Of a stretch of 64,000 nt of DNA, positions 1 to 14,400 are shown piece after piece. This DNA is from Erigeron canadensis (lineage: Eukaryota > Streptophyta > Magnoliopsida > Asterales > Asteraceae). The position numbers and the translations under genes were made by a program. Below the pieces are notes generated by a model, which had not been told where the DNA came from, ran no database searches, and worked only from the letters and a program-made list of their open reading frames with translations. Location of the stretch: positions 46,913,633 through 46,977,632 of the forward strand of contig NC_057768.1 of assembly GCF_010389155.1 (NCBI RefSeq). The letters run 5' to 3'. How positions within the stretch are numbered: the first letter of the stretch is position 1; every line of letters starts with the position of its first letter.

Positions 1-134
1 CGCTTTAACCACTATCCCTCTTTTGTAACCTGTAATTTTGTTAACGCTGATATGAAAATTACTACCATCAACCGCTGTCACTTCCGCCCACCACCACAGT
101 ATATCGCCGCTGCATCGCGCGGGTATCCATCTAG
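1..134 (+). mobile_element. Helitron-like 3' end (truncated by window edge)
   Basis: The stretch ends in a GC-rich segment (gccgctgcatcgcgcggg) followed by CTAG at 131-134 and then a T. Helitrons end in CTRR after a short GC-rich hairpin and insert between A and T. The 5' end lies outside the window. A similar GC-rich cgccgcaacgcgc segment recurs near 5530-5550. Assignment rests on end structure only. Confidence 0.4.
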
Positions 135-739
135 TCATTTTAATAACCAAACAACCTTTATACAATAATAAATAAATATTTTAAATAAATTATATATCTT
201 TTTAAAAAAATAACATTAAAAAAAAACCTTTAGATTTGTACCGAACAAACATTACAACAACAATGACATCTTGCAATGTATAAATGACGAATATTGAGGG
301 AGAACCGATCATTCATAGTCTATATTTTTAAAGACTTAAATTTTAAAATTTATATTAGTACCTGTATATTATTATTACATATAATATATATACGGTAAAT
401 AATCAACTATATACATTTGATAGTTAAGACAAATGTCTCTATTTTTTTCCATAGATTAATGGGTTAAATCTTGTAGAGAATCAAATCACCCTTTCACATT
501 ATTTTTTTTAGCGTGATGCTTGTAACTGTCCTCCTCGTGCGTCATTGGCTTCTAAGACACTCCTCCTTATTGACACCATGTGTCCTTGTGTCTGCGTCTT
601 GAACTTTAGTCCTCATGTGGAAGCTGATGGACCCTCCAATGTTTTTTTTTATGTTTTATATATGTGTATTTTATGTATGAGAGATAAATTATAAAATAAT
701 TAATGATGTGAAAAGAAGTTCTAAAAAGCTTTTCTTTAT
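135..739. other. AT-rich intergenic stretch, no gene seen
   Basis: No open frame with recognisable similarity and no clear terminal repeats. The last bases (cttttctttatag at 727-739) look like a 3' splice site and directly precede the tandem repeat that follows. Confidence 0.5.
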
Positions 740-1050
740 AGACAACGAGAGTCTGAGGAGAGTCCTGAGTTATGTGATGCTGATGTGGCAGTGAAGAAGC
801 TCCAAGAAGCTCTGCCTTATAAGCACCGGACTTACAAGTTTTCTTTATAGACAACGAGACTCTAAGGAGAGTCATGAGTTATGTGATGATGATGTGACAA
901 TGAAGAAGCTTCAAGAAGCTCCGCCTTATAAGCACTGGCCTTACAAGTTTCAACGAGAGTCTAAGGAGAATCATGAGTTATGTGATGCTGATGTAGCAGT
1001 GAAAAAGCTTCAAGAAGTTCTGTCTTATAAGCACTGGCCTTACAAGTTTC
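740..1050 (+). repeat. Three tandem copies of a 99/109-bp coding-like unit
   Basis: Three copies start at about 740, 849 and 950. Copies 2 and 3 are 99 bp (33 codons) apart and read through in one frame; copy 1 is separated from copy 2 by about 10 extra bases holding an in-frame stop. In the plus frame each unit reads R-[ED]-S-[EK]-E-x-x-E-L-C-D-x-D-V and then K-K-L-Q-E and Y-K-H-x-x-Y-K-F. Copies 1 and 2 are both preceded by ttctttatag, a plausible 3' splice site, so this may be a duplicated exon of a decayed or incomplete gene. I do not recognise the peptide family. Confidence 0.6.
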
Positions 1051-1534
1051 CTTACAAGTGTGCAATAATAACTATACAATATATATTATAAATTATTATA
1101 TATTAATTAAAAAATGCAATACAAACATCATTTCCCTGTAATCAATAAATAAATAGCCTTTGTTTTTATAGGTTATATAATGCTTTTGTTTTTGACATAT
1201 ATAATCAAATTGATCATTATGTATGTGGATTCTCACTATTGAATAATGAAATGGCCATATATTTATGATTTGTATTATAAACATTAACAAAAATGTTGGC
1301 TTTTTATTTAGGTTTTTGAATTTTAAACAATTTTTTAATTTTAAGGAAATATCTTAAAGTTATTTTTAATTAACATAAGTAGTCTAAAATCCCAACATCA
1401 GGCTGTAGCCTTACTAGTCACGACTCACGAGGTCCTCTTTTTTTTTTTTTTTTACTCATTTAGGCTAAAGGCGGTTCTGGAAAAAATTGGGCGGGAGGGA
1501 AATCAAAAGAAAAGCAAAAAAGAATAAAAAAAAA

Positions 1535-4500
1535 ATGAGTTCATCATCGGGGATTGAAACACCGGATGTAGTTTGCGAGCTGGATAATGTTCAAGGCATG
1601 GTTGATGCTCTCACTTGTGTCCGCTGGAAACGCCATCAGGTTGTTGTTCTTTTAATTATTAATTCATTCATTTTTCAATAAAAATACAAATAATTTTAGA
1701 AGAAGAAGTTAGGGTTTTACTAGTTGACAATTAAATTCATAATTTGAACATAGATTTATGTTGATGATACATATAGGATGCAGTTTTGGAATTAAGTGAG
1801 CATGGAATTGTTTTGATTGTTGAGGATACCGGCTGTCTTCAAGCAAAAGTTTATCTCCAGAAAGAGGTATTCATCCATAGTCCCATACGTATTATTGTTT
1901 AGGATTATGATAATTAATTACTGTGTTCAGATACGTAATAATGGTGGCTGAAACATATGAGGAAAAGGAGTGATGGGAATAAAGTGAGCAATGTTTATAT
2001 TAAAAAAAAAAAAAAACTACTGGTTTTTAAATATTTGACTATGGGCTGCAACTTTTTTGTTTCTTAATTATTACCTGAGAATGGAATGACATCTTCTTGT
2101 TGGTCCGTTCTTTGTAGCTTTTTGTACGTTATGAGTATAGTGCACATGGGCGGCCTAGATTTGGAGTAAGCTTGGGGTTGTTTGTGGATTGCCTCAGCAC
2201 ATTTTGTATTCCAGGACATTCAAGCACAATCGAGTTCCAATATCCGGGGCCTGATATGCAACTTCTTCTCAAGTACATTTTGCTCTCAGTCTTTGTCTTG
2301 ATTTGGTTCAAGTAATTAATTTGAATATAGAGAAGCTAGTTTAATATTTTTTTGGTTATAACATTAACATATTCTTCGTTGTTGCTATTGGGATACATGA
2401 TCTGGATGCACTAGAATTTTCTGCATATTATACCTTTTATTCCATGTGACCCATATGCTTCTGCTGCAGTACGTGCAAGGCAGAAATTAATCTCAGTAAT
2501 TCGATTTTTATGTAAAGTGTGGTCACGAAATGTAGACTTCAAAGGGTAGCACAAGGCACTGTGTATGAATACTTGTATGGTATCCATAAATAAGTCACAT
2601 CTACTTGGGTCCTCAACTGAAGAATCATATCATATGACGATAACAAGATGTATCTCTGTATGCATGATCTTTATAATTCCCATCCATAAGGTTACTGCTT
2701 CTATAACTTTAACCGACTTAACTTTGTGATCTATTTATCTTTGTACAAGCTCTATATGTTTGCTTATGAAAATGATCTATATACTTTTCTGTAACTATCA
2801 TTTTGAAATTTGTACACCATAAACAATGGTAAGCACCTACCATCTGTGATTTGAATGATCACGACAGGAATTGTTTCTACAAGTAGCACACTCTATATGA
2901 TAAGCCATATAGCTTTACAGCCTTAGAAGATTGTTAAGTTCATGATTAAGGCACAGTTTGAGAATAAGTGTTGTGGAGTAAATTATCAAGCCACTATGTG
3001 AAATTAGGGTAATGGCTCTACAAGTATTTTTGAACTTTCAGGTGGGCATTAGTTATGAGTACTATGTTGGTAAACCGGAATTTTTGGAATCACAGTATTT
3101 TTGATTGCACAATTAACAGAAGCCTTTCATCTTTTTATCTTTTATTAACATTTTAGAACTGCTTAGTTTTAATGTTCCAACTTATAATTTGTGTCCTTTT
3201 CCCATACATTCGAGGACAATCTTTTACTAATGTATGATTCTGTTTTTATTTTTTGTTAGATCGACTGATTCATTAAGTACTTGTACTTATGCGGAGATCA
3301 GAACTAGGATCCCAGATACAATCTCATGGGACTACAATTTTGAACCTGTAGGAAGCACTCCCATCAGTTTTACTGTTAAGGTACACCTATTTTCTCTTTT
3401 TCAGCTTCAAATGTAGCAGTTGTGTTTTATGTCTGGTACATCTGTGCCTAGTTTCTCTTTACTGTTGAGTAATCTCTTACCTCACTGTTTATGTGGTATA
3501 CTTGAGTAGATTCTTTCATGTCTCCATTGTACCTGACCTTTGTAGTTAATGCAGCATGTAAATTTCTTTAGCTTCCATATGATTCATTTTTAAGCTTCAG
3601 AGGGTGGTGACCGGTGACTTATACTGCAAACTAAATATCAACCTCGTGGTTTTTGTTTTAAGTCAGCAGCCTTGAAAGAAGCAATCGACGATCTGGAATG
3701 GCCAGGATCGAGCATCGAAATAAATCTCCAACCAACGCCCCCGTCAGTTACTTTCAAAGGGGAAGGCCATGGAGACTTACAGATAGACTTTATGTATTAT
3801 GCTAACATGGATCTCCTGGTTGCTTTTAACTGTGATCAGGTTGTGTCTCACAGGTATTTTCCATCTTTAGTCAACTTTTGTTTCACATATATTCCATTGA
3901 TCTCACCATGTATCCACTCCAGCTCCTTTATCATTGGTTTTATAAGTCTTATATTAACAGATAGAAAGATAGCAAATATTTGTTTTTAGGCAATGTGAAT
4001 CCATTTAGTTTAGACATCAACGGGTAGGGTAATGGCCTAATGGGTAAATTGAGTTTGGGTCAAATGGGTAGTTTTTGTTTGGGTTGAGTTGGTGACCTAG
4101 AATACCCTTTCTTGGAAAATTTAGTTTGTTATAATTTACTAGTGTATCAAATAGGATTACAAAAAACGTTATCAGCAATGATCTTATTATTGAAAAAAAA
4201 AAAATACTTATGTAGAAGGTTTTATGCATCAACTTACACTTTGGACGATGAACATTTGCCCTGTTGAACATGACCCGAATTGACCCGATCGTTTATAGCA
4301 AGTTATGCTATTCCTTTTTAGCTATTAGGCTTGCAGTAATAAGACTTTTGTTGTAGGTATAAGTACAAGTTTCTTCGTGCAACAACTTCCAACATACCAA
4401 GCAGTGTTATTAAAGATAACAGAGGAAGCAAACTGACTATTGGGAGAGGCGGGATGTTAAAAGTCCAACACTTGGTATCGGTTGCAAGGCCAGCTAATTC

Positions 4501-4606
4501 TCACCCGCATATAGATTCAGCTGGCTACCAGCCGCCTAGCCGCATTGCTTACATTGAATTCTTCGTCAAGCCACAGGTAGATGAAGACGGTGCATATGAT
4601 TCCTAG
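1535..4606 (+). CDS. RAD1: RAD1 checkpoint protein (9-1-1 clamp subunit)
   Basis: Six exons can be joined in phase: 1535-1639, 1777-1866, 2118-2272, 3260-3380, 3663-3853 and 4357-4606, giving 303 aa, the usual size for plant RAD1. All junctions are GT-AG. RAD1 is known to form the ring-shaped 9-1-1 complex with RAD9 and HUS1, a PCNA-like clamp loaded at damaged DNA in the nucleus to activate checkpoint kinases. The product begins MSSSSGIETPDVVCELDN; exon 2 holds GIVLIVEDTGCLQAKVYL and exon 3 holds RPRFGVSLGLFVDCLSTF, both typical of the family. Exon 6 ends in IAYIEFFVKPQVDEDGAYDS. The start is the first ATG after an A-rich leader. The acceptor of exon 5 must be taag before TCAGCAGCC, because the nearby gtcag gives an immediate stop. 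Intron 5 (3854-4356) carries a dispersed repeat also seen in other introns of this window. Confidence 0.93.
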
Positions 4607-4921
4607 GAGATTCAAATAATTCATGTACAAGAAAACACGGGTGGAAGAGCAACAGAGCAAAAATATATTAGTAATATCGCATTTTTGTTTCAAATTAGCT
4701 TTATGATCACTAGAGCACCCGGAAATGGATATAAGGATGAAGTAATGAAGTTTCTAAGTATGTTAACGGAAAACTTTGAATTCAAAGAATGATCTTAAGT
4801 AGCATATAGTATTAAACAAACTTATAATATTTTTCTTGGGGGAGGGGGACCAAGATTCCATTAGTAGAAATTTAAATTATACAAAAGAACATGCTTGGTT
4901 GGTATCGACAATTCTAAAAAC

Positions 4922-5121
4922 CAAAGATTAGTACAAGATTCCAGGTGTTGGAAACAAGTCTAAATATGAAGAGATTAGAAAGGCCTATATGAAACTTATC
5001 ATTGAAGATTCGTCCTGACAAGAAAAAAGCTCCTGGTTCTGAAGAGGCATTCAAGAAACAGAAATTAAAATGCGCATTTGAGTGTCTAACTGATTATGAC
5101 TCGAGGACATGGTATGATTAA
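4922..5121 (+). pseudogene. J-domain (DnaJ-like) pseudogene fragment
   Basis: The translation follows a plant DNAJB12/14-type J domain: Y-K-I-P-G-V-G, then KYEEIRKAYMKL, then after a frameshift LKIRPDKKKAPGSEEAFKK and AFECLTDYDSR. It is broken in several ways: TAG at 4929-4931 where a conserved Tyr is expected, one extra base near 5000, and the J-domain signature HPD changed to RPD. Only the J domain is seen, without the rest of the co-chaperone, and no intron is visible. It is a dead fragment, possibly retrocopied or carried by a transposon. Confidence 0.75.
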
Positions 5122-7457
5122 TGATCATAGAAGACAGGAGAAAAAAAAAATAATGATTTTTAAACGTTTATGCAAGTCTATGATATATCATATTTTTATT
5201 ACATTATAAAACATTTGTTCTCGTCAAATTTTTTTAACTTTTCAGCCACTCATTCTAATCTCTCTCCTCAAATCTCAATCACTCATTTTTTTCGCTAAAT
5301 TATTTTATTTATCTAATTTATTCAAAAAAAATTATCTCAAAAACCATCGATAAATTATAAAAATGATACGGGTATTCTTAAATTTTTATGTTCTTTCATT
5401 AAAGAAGTCATTCAATATACTATCGACGAATTTTTCTGAGGGAGGAGCCCGTACGGCTAAGTCATTTGACTATGACACTCTATGACCTATCAACTCCTAT
5501 GACTTATCTCACTCTATGACATATCACCCCAACCATCTCACCGCCGCAACGCGCAGATACTTTCTCTCGTCTATATCTATAAAGCAAATCTCATTTTCAA
5601 TTTTCAACTTTCAACATTGAATTTAAGTTTCAAAAGTTCATCAAAACTACATTAAAATAATAACCTACACTACTATCCGGCGCCACCACCACCAATAACC
5701 TCAAGGACGAAAAATGTAAAAAATCTTGATCTGGAAAAATGAAATCTTATATTATTCATGTTCTTTCCAACTCTCATCTTCTTTTTTCTTCATCGTTCTC
5801 ATTAATCCCAAAACCCAAAATTTACACATGATCTTAATAAATCTCATTTACAACAACTACTATCCTACAAATTTTAACAAACATCAACGGCATAAAAATG
5901 TATTTATTAGTATTATATATTTAACCCAAAATGAACCACAATTAATTTTCATTTGTCTTTGTATACGGGGGTGGTGGTGATAGGTAGATACAATGGCGAT
6001 GAGGGATGAGCAAAACGATGGTAGTTATGCTCATGGTGGCCGGAGTTTGGTGGTGGTCATGGTGGCCGAAGTTTGGTGGTGGCTGTAGTGTATGTTTGAG
6101 TTTTTGTATTTTTTTTTTAGATCTATAGATATATAATACTAATAGATACATATTTATATAGTTGATGTTTGTTAGAATTTGTATGATTATAATTGTTGTA
6201 AATGAGTTTTGTTAAAATCGGATGTAAATTTTAGGTTTTGGGATGAATGGAGATGATGAAGGAAGACGAAAATGGGAGTTGGAAAGAACATGGGTAATAT
6301 AAGAGTTCGTTTTTCCATATCCAGATTTTTATATTTTTCGTTCCTGAAGTTGTTTATTTTTTCACTTTTGGTCCTAAAGGTGAAACTGACATACCCTACC
6401 GTGTTTGTCACGTGGGAGGGTTGACGGCTAAAATTGGATGGCGTTAGAGCGCGGAGTGAAAATTGAAAAAAAGACCAACTTAGAGGAGTTTTTTATAATG
6501 AATTTACTTAAGGAGAATAACTGGAAATCTTGCTAAGTTAAAGGACCAAAAATGTAACTTTCTATTATTTCTACCAAATGTCCCTGCATTTTGGGTTTCA
6601 CTTTCACATCAGCATTCAAGTTTTGAAAGGATGAGTTTTCGAGTTAGTTTAAAAGTAATAGTGAGATATTGTTGTTGAAAGTAAAATTAGGATAAATGGT
6701 AACTGGTTATCATATATCGTTACATAGCCTTAACATTAATAAATCATCAAATACAATGATACAAATATTCTCTGCATACTATAAGTTAAATAATTTTCTA
6801 AAAAGTAAGCATACACTTTCTATTATTATCTTTGTTGCAGCCATACATTATTGAAATTGAAATATATCATCAAATATCATGCTAAAAATTCTCTTAGAAT
6901 TCATCACGTCAGAAAAGGCAATGCACATGTTGAACATACACATCAACGTAATAGCCGAAATTTTTAAATGTGCAATAAAATAACGACATTACCTCTTAAT
7001 TTATGATATTTTTATGCCAACACAATTTAAAGAAAACAGATCTGCACCTCTAAACAAGTTAGCAAGAAGTGCATACATCATATGCTTCATTTTTATTTTA
7101 TTTTAATCAGTTTAGTTGATGACAAAAACAATCTATTAGTTTAGAAAGGCTACGTAGCATTCAAAAATTTTTGCAAATCTAAATTATTGTTTATATATTA
7201 TGTTATATAGCGTTATTACATTGTATAAAATATGAATATGATGATACAAATACAAACCATTCACCAAACCAACATTCTCCTTCATGCAACATTTTTACCT
7301 CAAAGCATATACAAGGTATTACCAATGAATTAAACGCAAAAAGGTTTTTACGAAGCGCACAAAAAAAAACACACAATGAAGCTATGTGATGACCATAAGA
7401 CCCTATCACATGTTGGGTTCACAAAAAACAATAGAATGTTGCGAGAAAAAGTTCAAA
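5122..7457. other. Gene-free stretch with decayed repeats
   Basis: No supported gene. Near 5525-5560 a GC-rich cgccgcaacgcgc segment resembles Helitron 3' ends. 5965-6090 holds an imperfect repeat of ggtggccgaagtttggtgg. 6330-6565 looks like an old MITE or Mutator-like end: ttttggtcctaaag on the left and aaggaccaaaaatgtaac on the right are inverted matches, similar to the ends of the element at 45395-46647. 6660-7457 is plain AT-rich sequence downstream of the RBR gene. Confidence 0.45.
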
Positions 7458-8464
7458 CTATCCGACAGTGTGTTGTTTGCACCCCTTTGGGCCGAAGTGT
7501 TGTAAGCCACGCCTGACAATCTTTCCACACAGATAACAGTAGTGGCTTTGACAAGCCCAGCAGAATATGTGATTATTATTGCCAACCTGACAACAAAGCA
7601 GAACATGGAAAGTTATAACCGGACCCATCTCGAGTTCCATTAAACACGATCAATATTACACAATATATTGACTCACCTTCGCATTCATTTGACCACATTG
7701 AGGGCACAACTGTCTAACACCAGCAAACAGTTGAGCAGCTACCTGGCCCACTAATTGTCGTGGGTTCATCTGCGCCTCCCAGATTAGAACGTCTTCTTGT
7801 GGAAAAAGTTCACACTTTCCATCCCTAAAACCAATTAAGCAATTTAGTTCACCACGAAATTTTCTTGTTTCTTGTATGCCATTACAGAAAATTCAAGGTC
7901 GTATAACCAAGTTACGGTGTATAACCATTATGGCGGCAAAATGAGCAACCTGGACTGATGAGGTAACAGTTCAAAACAATATTTTGGTGTGAAATTGACC
8001 CAAAAAACTGTCTCCATAAGATTTATTGTTTTGTAAAAATTGAGAACAAAATATATATTTTATTAAGAAGGTTCTATGCATTAAAAGTTACAACTTGTGC
8101 AACCTTCAACCTGTTCCCATAAGCTATTTTTTCATTCTATCTGTGTAACCCATTTAAGAAAAAGCATCATAATATGGGTCAGCTCATATGTAAACGGGTT
8201 GAAATTGATGACTCTAGTGCACAAAAAACTAAAGCTTGATCACGTGTCCCTTTTAAGGAGGAATATAAGACAATAGGTTGAAGTTCAAAGCTCTAGTGCC
8301 AGAAAAACTAAAGCTCACACATCGATCTACAACGGGGTGATATTCGCAACTCTAGTGCCAGAAGGAAAAAAAAAGCACACTCATGGGTTTACAACGGGTG
8401 AAATTCACAAGTCTAGTGCCAGAAAAACAAAAGGTCACTCAAGGTCACCTTTTAATGTTTAAAT

Positions 8465-8496
<32 letters not shown>

Positions 8497-11400
8497 TGTA
8501 TTACCCACAAACAAAACAGTATAAATGAAAAGCAGAAAAGGGCAAAAGGAAAATAATTATCAGAGAGAGAAACAGAGAAGAAAAAAGCCAAACCTGAAAT
8601 GGTCGTAGCCATCAATGGCCTTATTACATCGGTAGCAAAAATACTTGCCACAGTTTCCACAGACCATTTTGTTGCAGCCCTCCGTTTTTGAAATTGCCAT
8701 CTTACAAGACGGACATAGTTTTGCATCTCGAAATATCTCTTTGACACTAAGAAGCTCCTCGATCAAATCATGTTCACGCTTCCGTTGTTTATCATTCATT
8801 TGGGTCGAGTTCTGTCTCTCCTGGACAAAATAAAAAAAAATGTTATTCCACTATATGAAAATTAAAGCATTATTACCTGAAAGTAAAAATGATTGGATAC
8901 TGTAATGGGTTAAAATAGGTAAAAAAAAAAAATGAAGGGTTTAGAGAGTCAGTGGTTGACTTAAAGCACTTACTTTTGGAAGTAACTATCTAGTGTGGCA
9001 GATAAAATTACGAAAACTATATCATTTCAATAATAACTTTATAGATAAAATGATTTAAGAAATTTAGACATTAAAGAAAACTTAGACGATTTTCCACAGA
9101 CATGATCAATTTCCTTTCTAGATATATTATTACTTTTACCCTTATGAAATAATACATAACGAAAATCAACCTATTTATTGGTAAACAAGATGAAATCACC
9201 ACCTCTAATCTCTTACATGTTCTGAATCATCTCGAGACCATATATTTTCTAATCCGCAGACAAATTGCAAAAAGCACAATGAACTAGCCATTTACCAATT
9301 TTACGTAACTACAACAGAAAAAGTTATCCTTTGCATACATTTCGTAACAGTGGCACAACAAAACACTTCGGTGAAGTAATTTTTCACGGATAACATAAAC
9401 ACCTACATGGTATAACTAATGCAATTATCATGCTATGCGAATTTTAAAACTTTTATTGGTTTCTTAGTAATAATTTATGTACAAGTATTGGCCTGCTCAA
9501 AATAAGAACATTAAAATGTTATAACCTGCAATACACGGAGCTTCATCTCTGGAGTGAGACACATATCTCCAACATGGCGTTTTCCCCTGCAAAGCGTACA
9601 AAAACTAAAGAAGCATTTGGAGCATTGAGCATGTTGGTCTTCATCTACTATGCACACCATTTCACATCTTGGACAATAAACCACATCGGACATTGATTCA
9701 AGGGTCTTCTGCAATGTAAGTGATTCCCATTTTTCAAATTCTTTGTCACCAAGCAGTCGCTTCAGAAGACCTGGTGGTATCATGCCCCCACATTTTGCAG
9801 TGAGGCAAGAAAGTTTCATCACAGTACCTTCTTGTACAAGGACGTCTGCATAAGTTTTCATACATTTTTCACAGAAGAAATGCTGACATGGCAATCTTAT
9901 AAATTCACTACCTGCAACAAATGAAGAAAATAAGTCAAAGTAGCAATCACACACCAAGACTTCTAGCTTTAAATTTATGGTTAGCATTTCAAATTTACTA
10001 TTTATCAGCATTTATGTGATATTAAAAAAATCAGATAATCAGGAAATCAGCTGTAATAAAACAAATTGTAAAAGATGATGTTTGGGTACGCTTTAGTTGT
10101 TTGAGTTAGGCATTATGAGATAATCAGGTGACCTGACTTTTGACATTCTGATTACTTAAGAACTCAATAACTAAAATGATCAAAAAGGACAGTAGTCTGA
10201 GATGCGAGTTAAAACTCTCTCATTTTAGGTTGAAAAAAGGGTGAAACTAACATCCATAACCAATCATATAACCTGGTTAAATTCGGGAGATAGGAAAATT
10301 TGGAAAATAATCATAAGCAAGATATGTTGATCCAAACAATTATAAATCCGAAAAATCAAAAAAAATAATTTTCACACCGCAAAGTCAAAGACCCATAAAC
10401 ATCACAGCTTGTTTGGAATAGCATAAGAAAATTTCAGGGAAATACCAGCAAATTCACTCAAACAAATGCAACATTCTTGCAAGTTTTTACGAAAATCTTC
10501 AACCCGTTTTTCGTCATTGTAACTCTTCAATGAAGGAACATCGACATCTGGGGAGATGCATCCCGAAATTGCACGTGGATCACCATGGTGTTTCACACCA
10601 TACGGGCCAAGAATTATTTCTTTATTAAATCCAAGATAAGAAAGAGCAGAACTATGCAACCATTCAGCCCACGAGTAAATAACTTCTTGTCCGTGTTGTT
10701 CATTCCATATTGAATCCAACATGGAACAAAGACTAGAAATTTTCAAAGAATCCAACCATTGTACAGAGATTGTAAAATAGGGAGGGAGATGTGTGGGGTA
10801 TGACTTAGGCAATAAACAAGTCAAAATTATTGGTGGAATATAGTTGACTTCAAAAGAATATGAAAAATCTTCTGATTCATTGGTATTTGTATTAATATTT
10901 TGGGTGGAATTTAGTTTGGTAGAGATGGTTAGTACTACTGGAATTTCAATGTGGATATGAATCTGCAACACGACATAATAATAAGTTTTTGGTAAGTATA
11001 TCATATTTCTTTCTAAAATCAATTAAAATCATCTAAAAAACACCACAGCACCTGAAAAGACCGCATTCCATTCTGCTTGTCCATAATAAATATGTTCTCT
11101 CCATAAATAGATTCCATTGCCAGTACCTATAGTATATTTTTCAATATAAAGAGAGATTAGGATATGAAGTTTGCTATTACAAAAGTTTGTGTGTTCTTTA
11201 AGCAGTCAATGCAGATATACATCGCCAGTCCAGTAAGCTGTAAGCATCACTTGATATACGTAAACACATTAATTTTTAACCAATAGATGAACATCTCTAT
11301 TAAAAGCAAATGCCAAGTTGATCCACGTACAAGGTTCAGTCTATAAAACCACAACACAAAAGACACCAGGGACTAGAAGAAAGGTACTACATAGTCATGT

Positions 11401-14400
11401 GCCCCATTGACGTGATACTATAAAGTGCATGACTGGGAATTACTTCAGAGAACTGATTTGTGTCAATGGTCATAAAAATTCATGCATACTTCAAACATCA
11501 AACATTATATTTGTTATAAGACTGAAAAATACTTTCTCCACGTCATCAAATGCTAACATGTAAACTTTCTCCACGTCATCATGACTATCATGAAACGTAA
11601 TTTTGGCCCTATAATCTTGTTCTAGCTTAAAAAATACTATACTACCCCGGACACGGATTTAACATGCTATTACCTCTATTCCACTCCATTCTCACCCTTT
11701 TCACCCATCTTTTATACCAATAAACCATCATCTACCATTGAAGATCTAGCAAGCTTGATGACGATGGCTCAATCCTGGGAATACAGGGAGATTTAAAGTA
11801 TGATTAGAAGATTAATATGGGCTGCAGGGATGCATTATGTATGGCAAGAAATGATCGGATTGTTTCAAAAACAAGAGAGGCCATGTTTACCTCTCTTATT
11901 GTTGACAAAGACAGAGTCTTTCCTCACAATGTCTGCCTTAGTGCCTCTCCTGTCATCACAACCGGGAATAGAGGTTGATATTTCCTCAATTTAAACTAGC
12001 GTTATTCCAGACCATTGGCCGGGGAGCAAATTGTATTTTGGGCAAACTGAATTTTGTTAACTACGTAATCCATTTCAGATATATAGAACGTACTAAGAAA
12101 TGAAAACATAGTAACTTTATACGATTCATTATAGAAAATAAAACGCAATGAAAACCATACAACATATAAACTTTATACCACAATTAATAAAAAGCAAAAA
12201 ACGAAAGAAAAAAAAAAGGTCTTAAAATACTTATTTACCGAGTTTATGTCCATTAAGTAAAATATTTTTACTTTATAAAGATAACATTACTAAATATGGG
12301 ACAACTCATCTACACACACTTTCAAATTATTGACAATTTTAAACTTTAAACACAAGACTTATTGTAAAAGGCTCTTAAACTTATACCTCTAGAAATATAC
12401 CAAAGACCTTAGGATTCATTAAAAGTCAAGGCATCCGATATTATTATGTTGTTATTATTTATTTATTTTATTCAATAAACAATATATTCTTTAACCCTTT
12501 AATAAATTACTAAAACTAAAAAAGTAAAAGAGAAATAATGTGAGCATGTATTTTTGTGAGATTATATAGGTTCAAATGAGTTTAGACAAGAACCTGAAAA
12601 GCCTGATGCAAAATCAAAAGTGGTTTGACAAAGAATTAAGAAAAACCCAAGTCCGTAAACAGTGTTTAAAACAAAAAAAGGTAGGGGTGGGATTCGAAAT
12701 GGTGCCTATAAATTTAATGGCAAAAGGCTAAACCGCTTCAACCAAACCCATTTTTGTTTTCACATTCCACTAAGCTGATATATACTTTATAGGTTAGAAA
12801 TCACTGTTCACGTGAAATTATGCGAAATTATTTTAAATAGGTTGTAATGTTGATCATAGTAAAAAATTCAGCCTTTGACATTAATTTTGGCTTTTGTATG
12901 AATAAACTATGTCTCCTATACATGGTTTTTAAATTACTCAGTGTAGTCGCTTGTAAGACGACTTTACTAGCAATCTAACAAAGAGTGCTGAGTTCAACCT
13001 AGTCTAGGACAAGAAGGGCTGTAGAGAGAGCCATGAACCATGTCCACGGTTGGTTTGATCAGACAGACTTGATAATGTCTATATGATTATGAATAATCAC
13101 AAGGTTGATCAACACAAGTAAGTAACTGGTATATTAAACCTGAAACTGATATTGTTCACACTCATCGTCATAAAATATGATAACTTGTTTTTCTATCTTT
13201 CTTAGAAATTTCCTTAAATTCAACATCCAAATGTCTTTGTTGGGTGCTTCTAATTTCTTGCATCCGAAGATTCAATTTTCAATACACAAGTAACCACCTA
13301 TTCCTATCACACCTCGAACCCTTTACTACCCTGAGCTGTCAATTTGTATTTTGTTATAAGATAATTTGTGGAAGTTTGATTTGTAATTGGGTTTCCTACG
13401 GGTATGAGTTTGCTTAAAGTGAAGGAGGTAGAGAGGGTATGGAAGGTCCCTAAGTGAATCTCAATGAAATAGGCTGAGAATCAACTAACTATGTTTCAGA
13501 CTGCATATATCATCAATATCCTCAGTGTCGAGACAAAGCTCATCCTCAGACCCTGCTCCCTCAATCTGCTCCTGGGGGCCTCCTGCAACCAAGTCTACCA
13601 AAAGTCATGTCCTTAGAGTCACGGGTGATCATGAGCATAGCTCTGAATTCTGGAATATCAGAAAATCCAGACTAAAAACCTAAAACCACCAATTTGATGG
13701 GTTCGAATACTTTCATGGGTGCTGTTCACTAATAACCGTCGCACAAAACACACATCGCTGATACTTTTAATGGCAATCCTCCCAAATCCTTAAACTAAAA
13801 ACACCCAACTTCACATTGTTTACCAAGTGATAGATACCTATGATATAACATCAACCAATCCCTAACATCAGCAACGTTAGATAATATCTAGTATTCACAT
13901 AAAGCATCAATCTTTACAACAAATATCAACTAACAACTTGAAAACAATTAAAAACAAAACAAAAAATACTGCAAAATTAAAGTCCACATAACAAAAGAAA
14001 GTGAAAGTATATCATGAAGACAGAAACTTTACCTCATCGTGTTGTAACTGATCATTATTAATTAACAAATCCTCAGATAAATCGGGTTCTTGTTCACTCA
14101 AAATTCTCAAATTTTCTAATCTTTTCACCACATCATCAAAATCAAAGTCATCTTCAAAATTATTATCTGTCTGTACGTCATTCAAATCCTTCATTATCTC
14201 TTTTCCTTTATTTCCATCATGATCTTTATTAGCTTCATCTTCCCCTTGTTTTGGGCCAAATTGAGTTCCAAGATTATGATTCTTGGAGACCCAGTTGGGG
14301 TTTTTATTATTACGAGCTTTATTGGAAGGAATAAACTGTGATGAGGTGGATCTTGAAGTTGAAGGTTGTGGTAATGATTTGGGATCATCAGATTGAGATT

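Noticed and set aside
740..1050. CRISPR-like array
   Set aside because: Only three contiguous long units without spacers, in a plant nuclear context.
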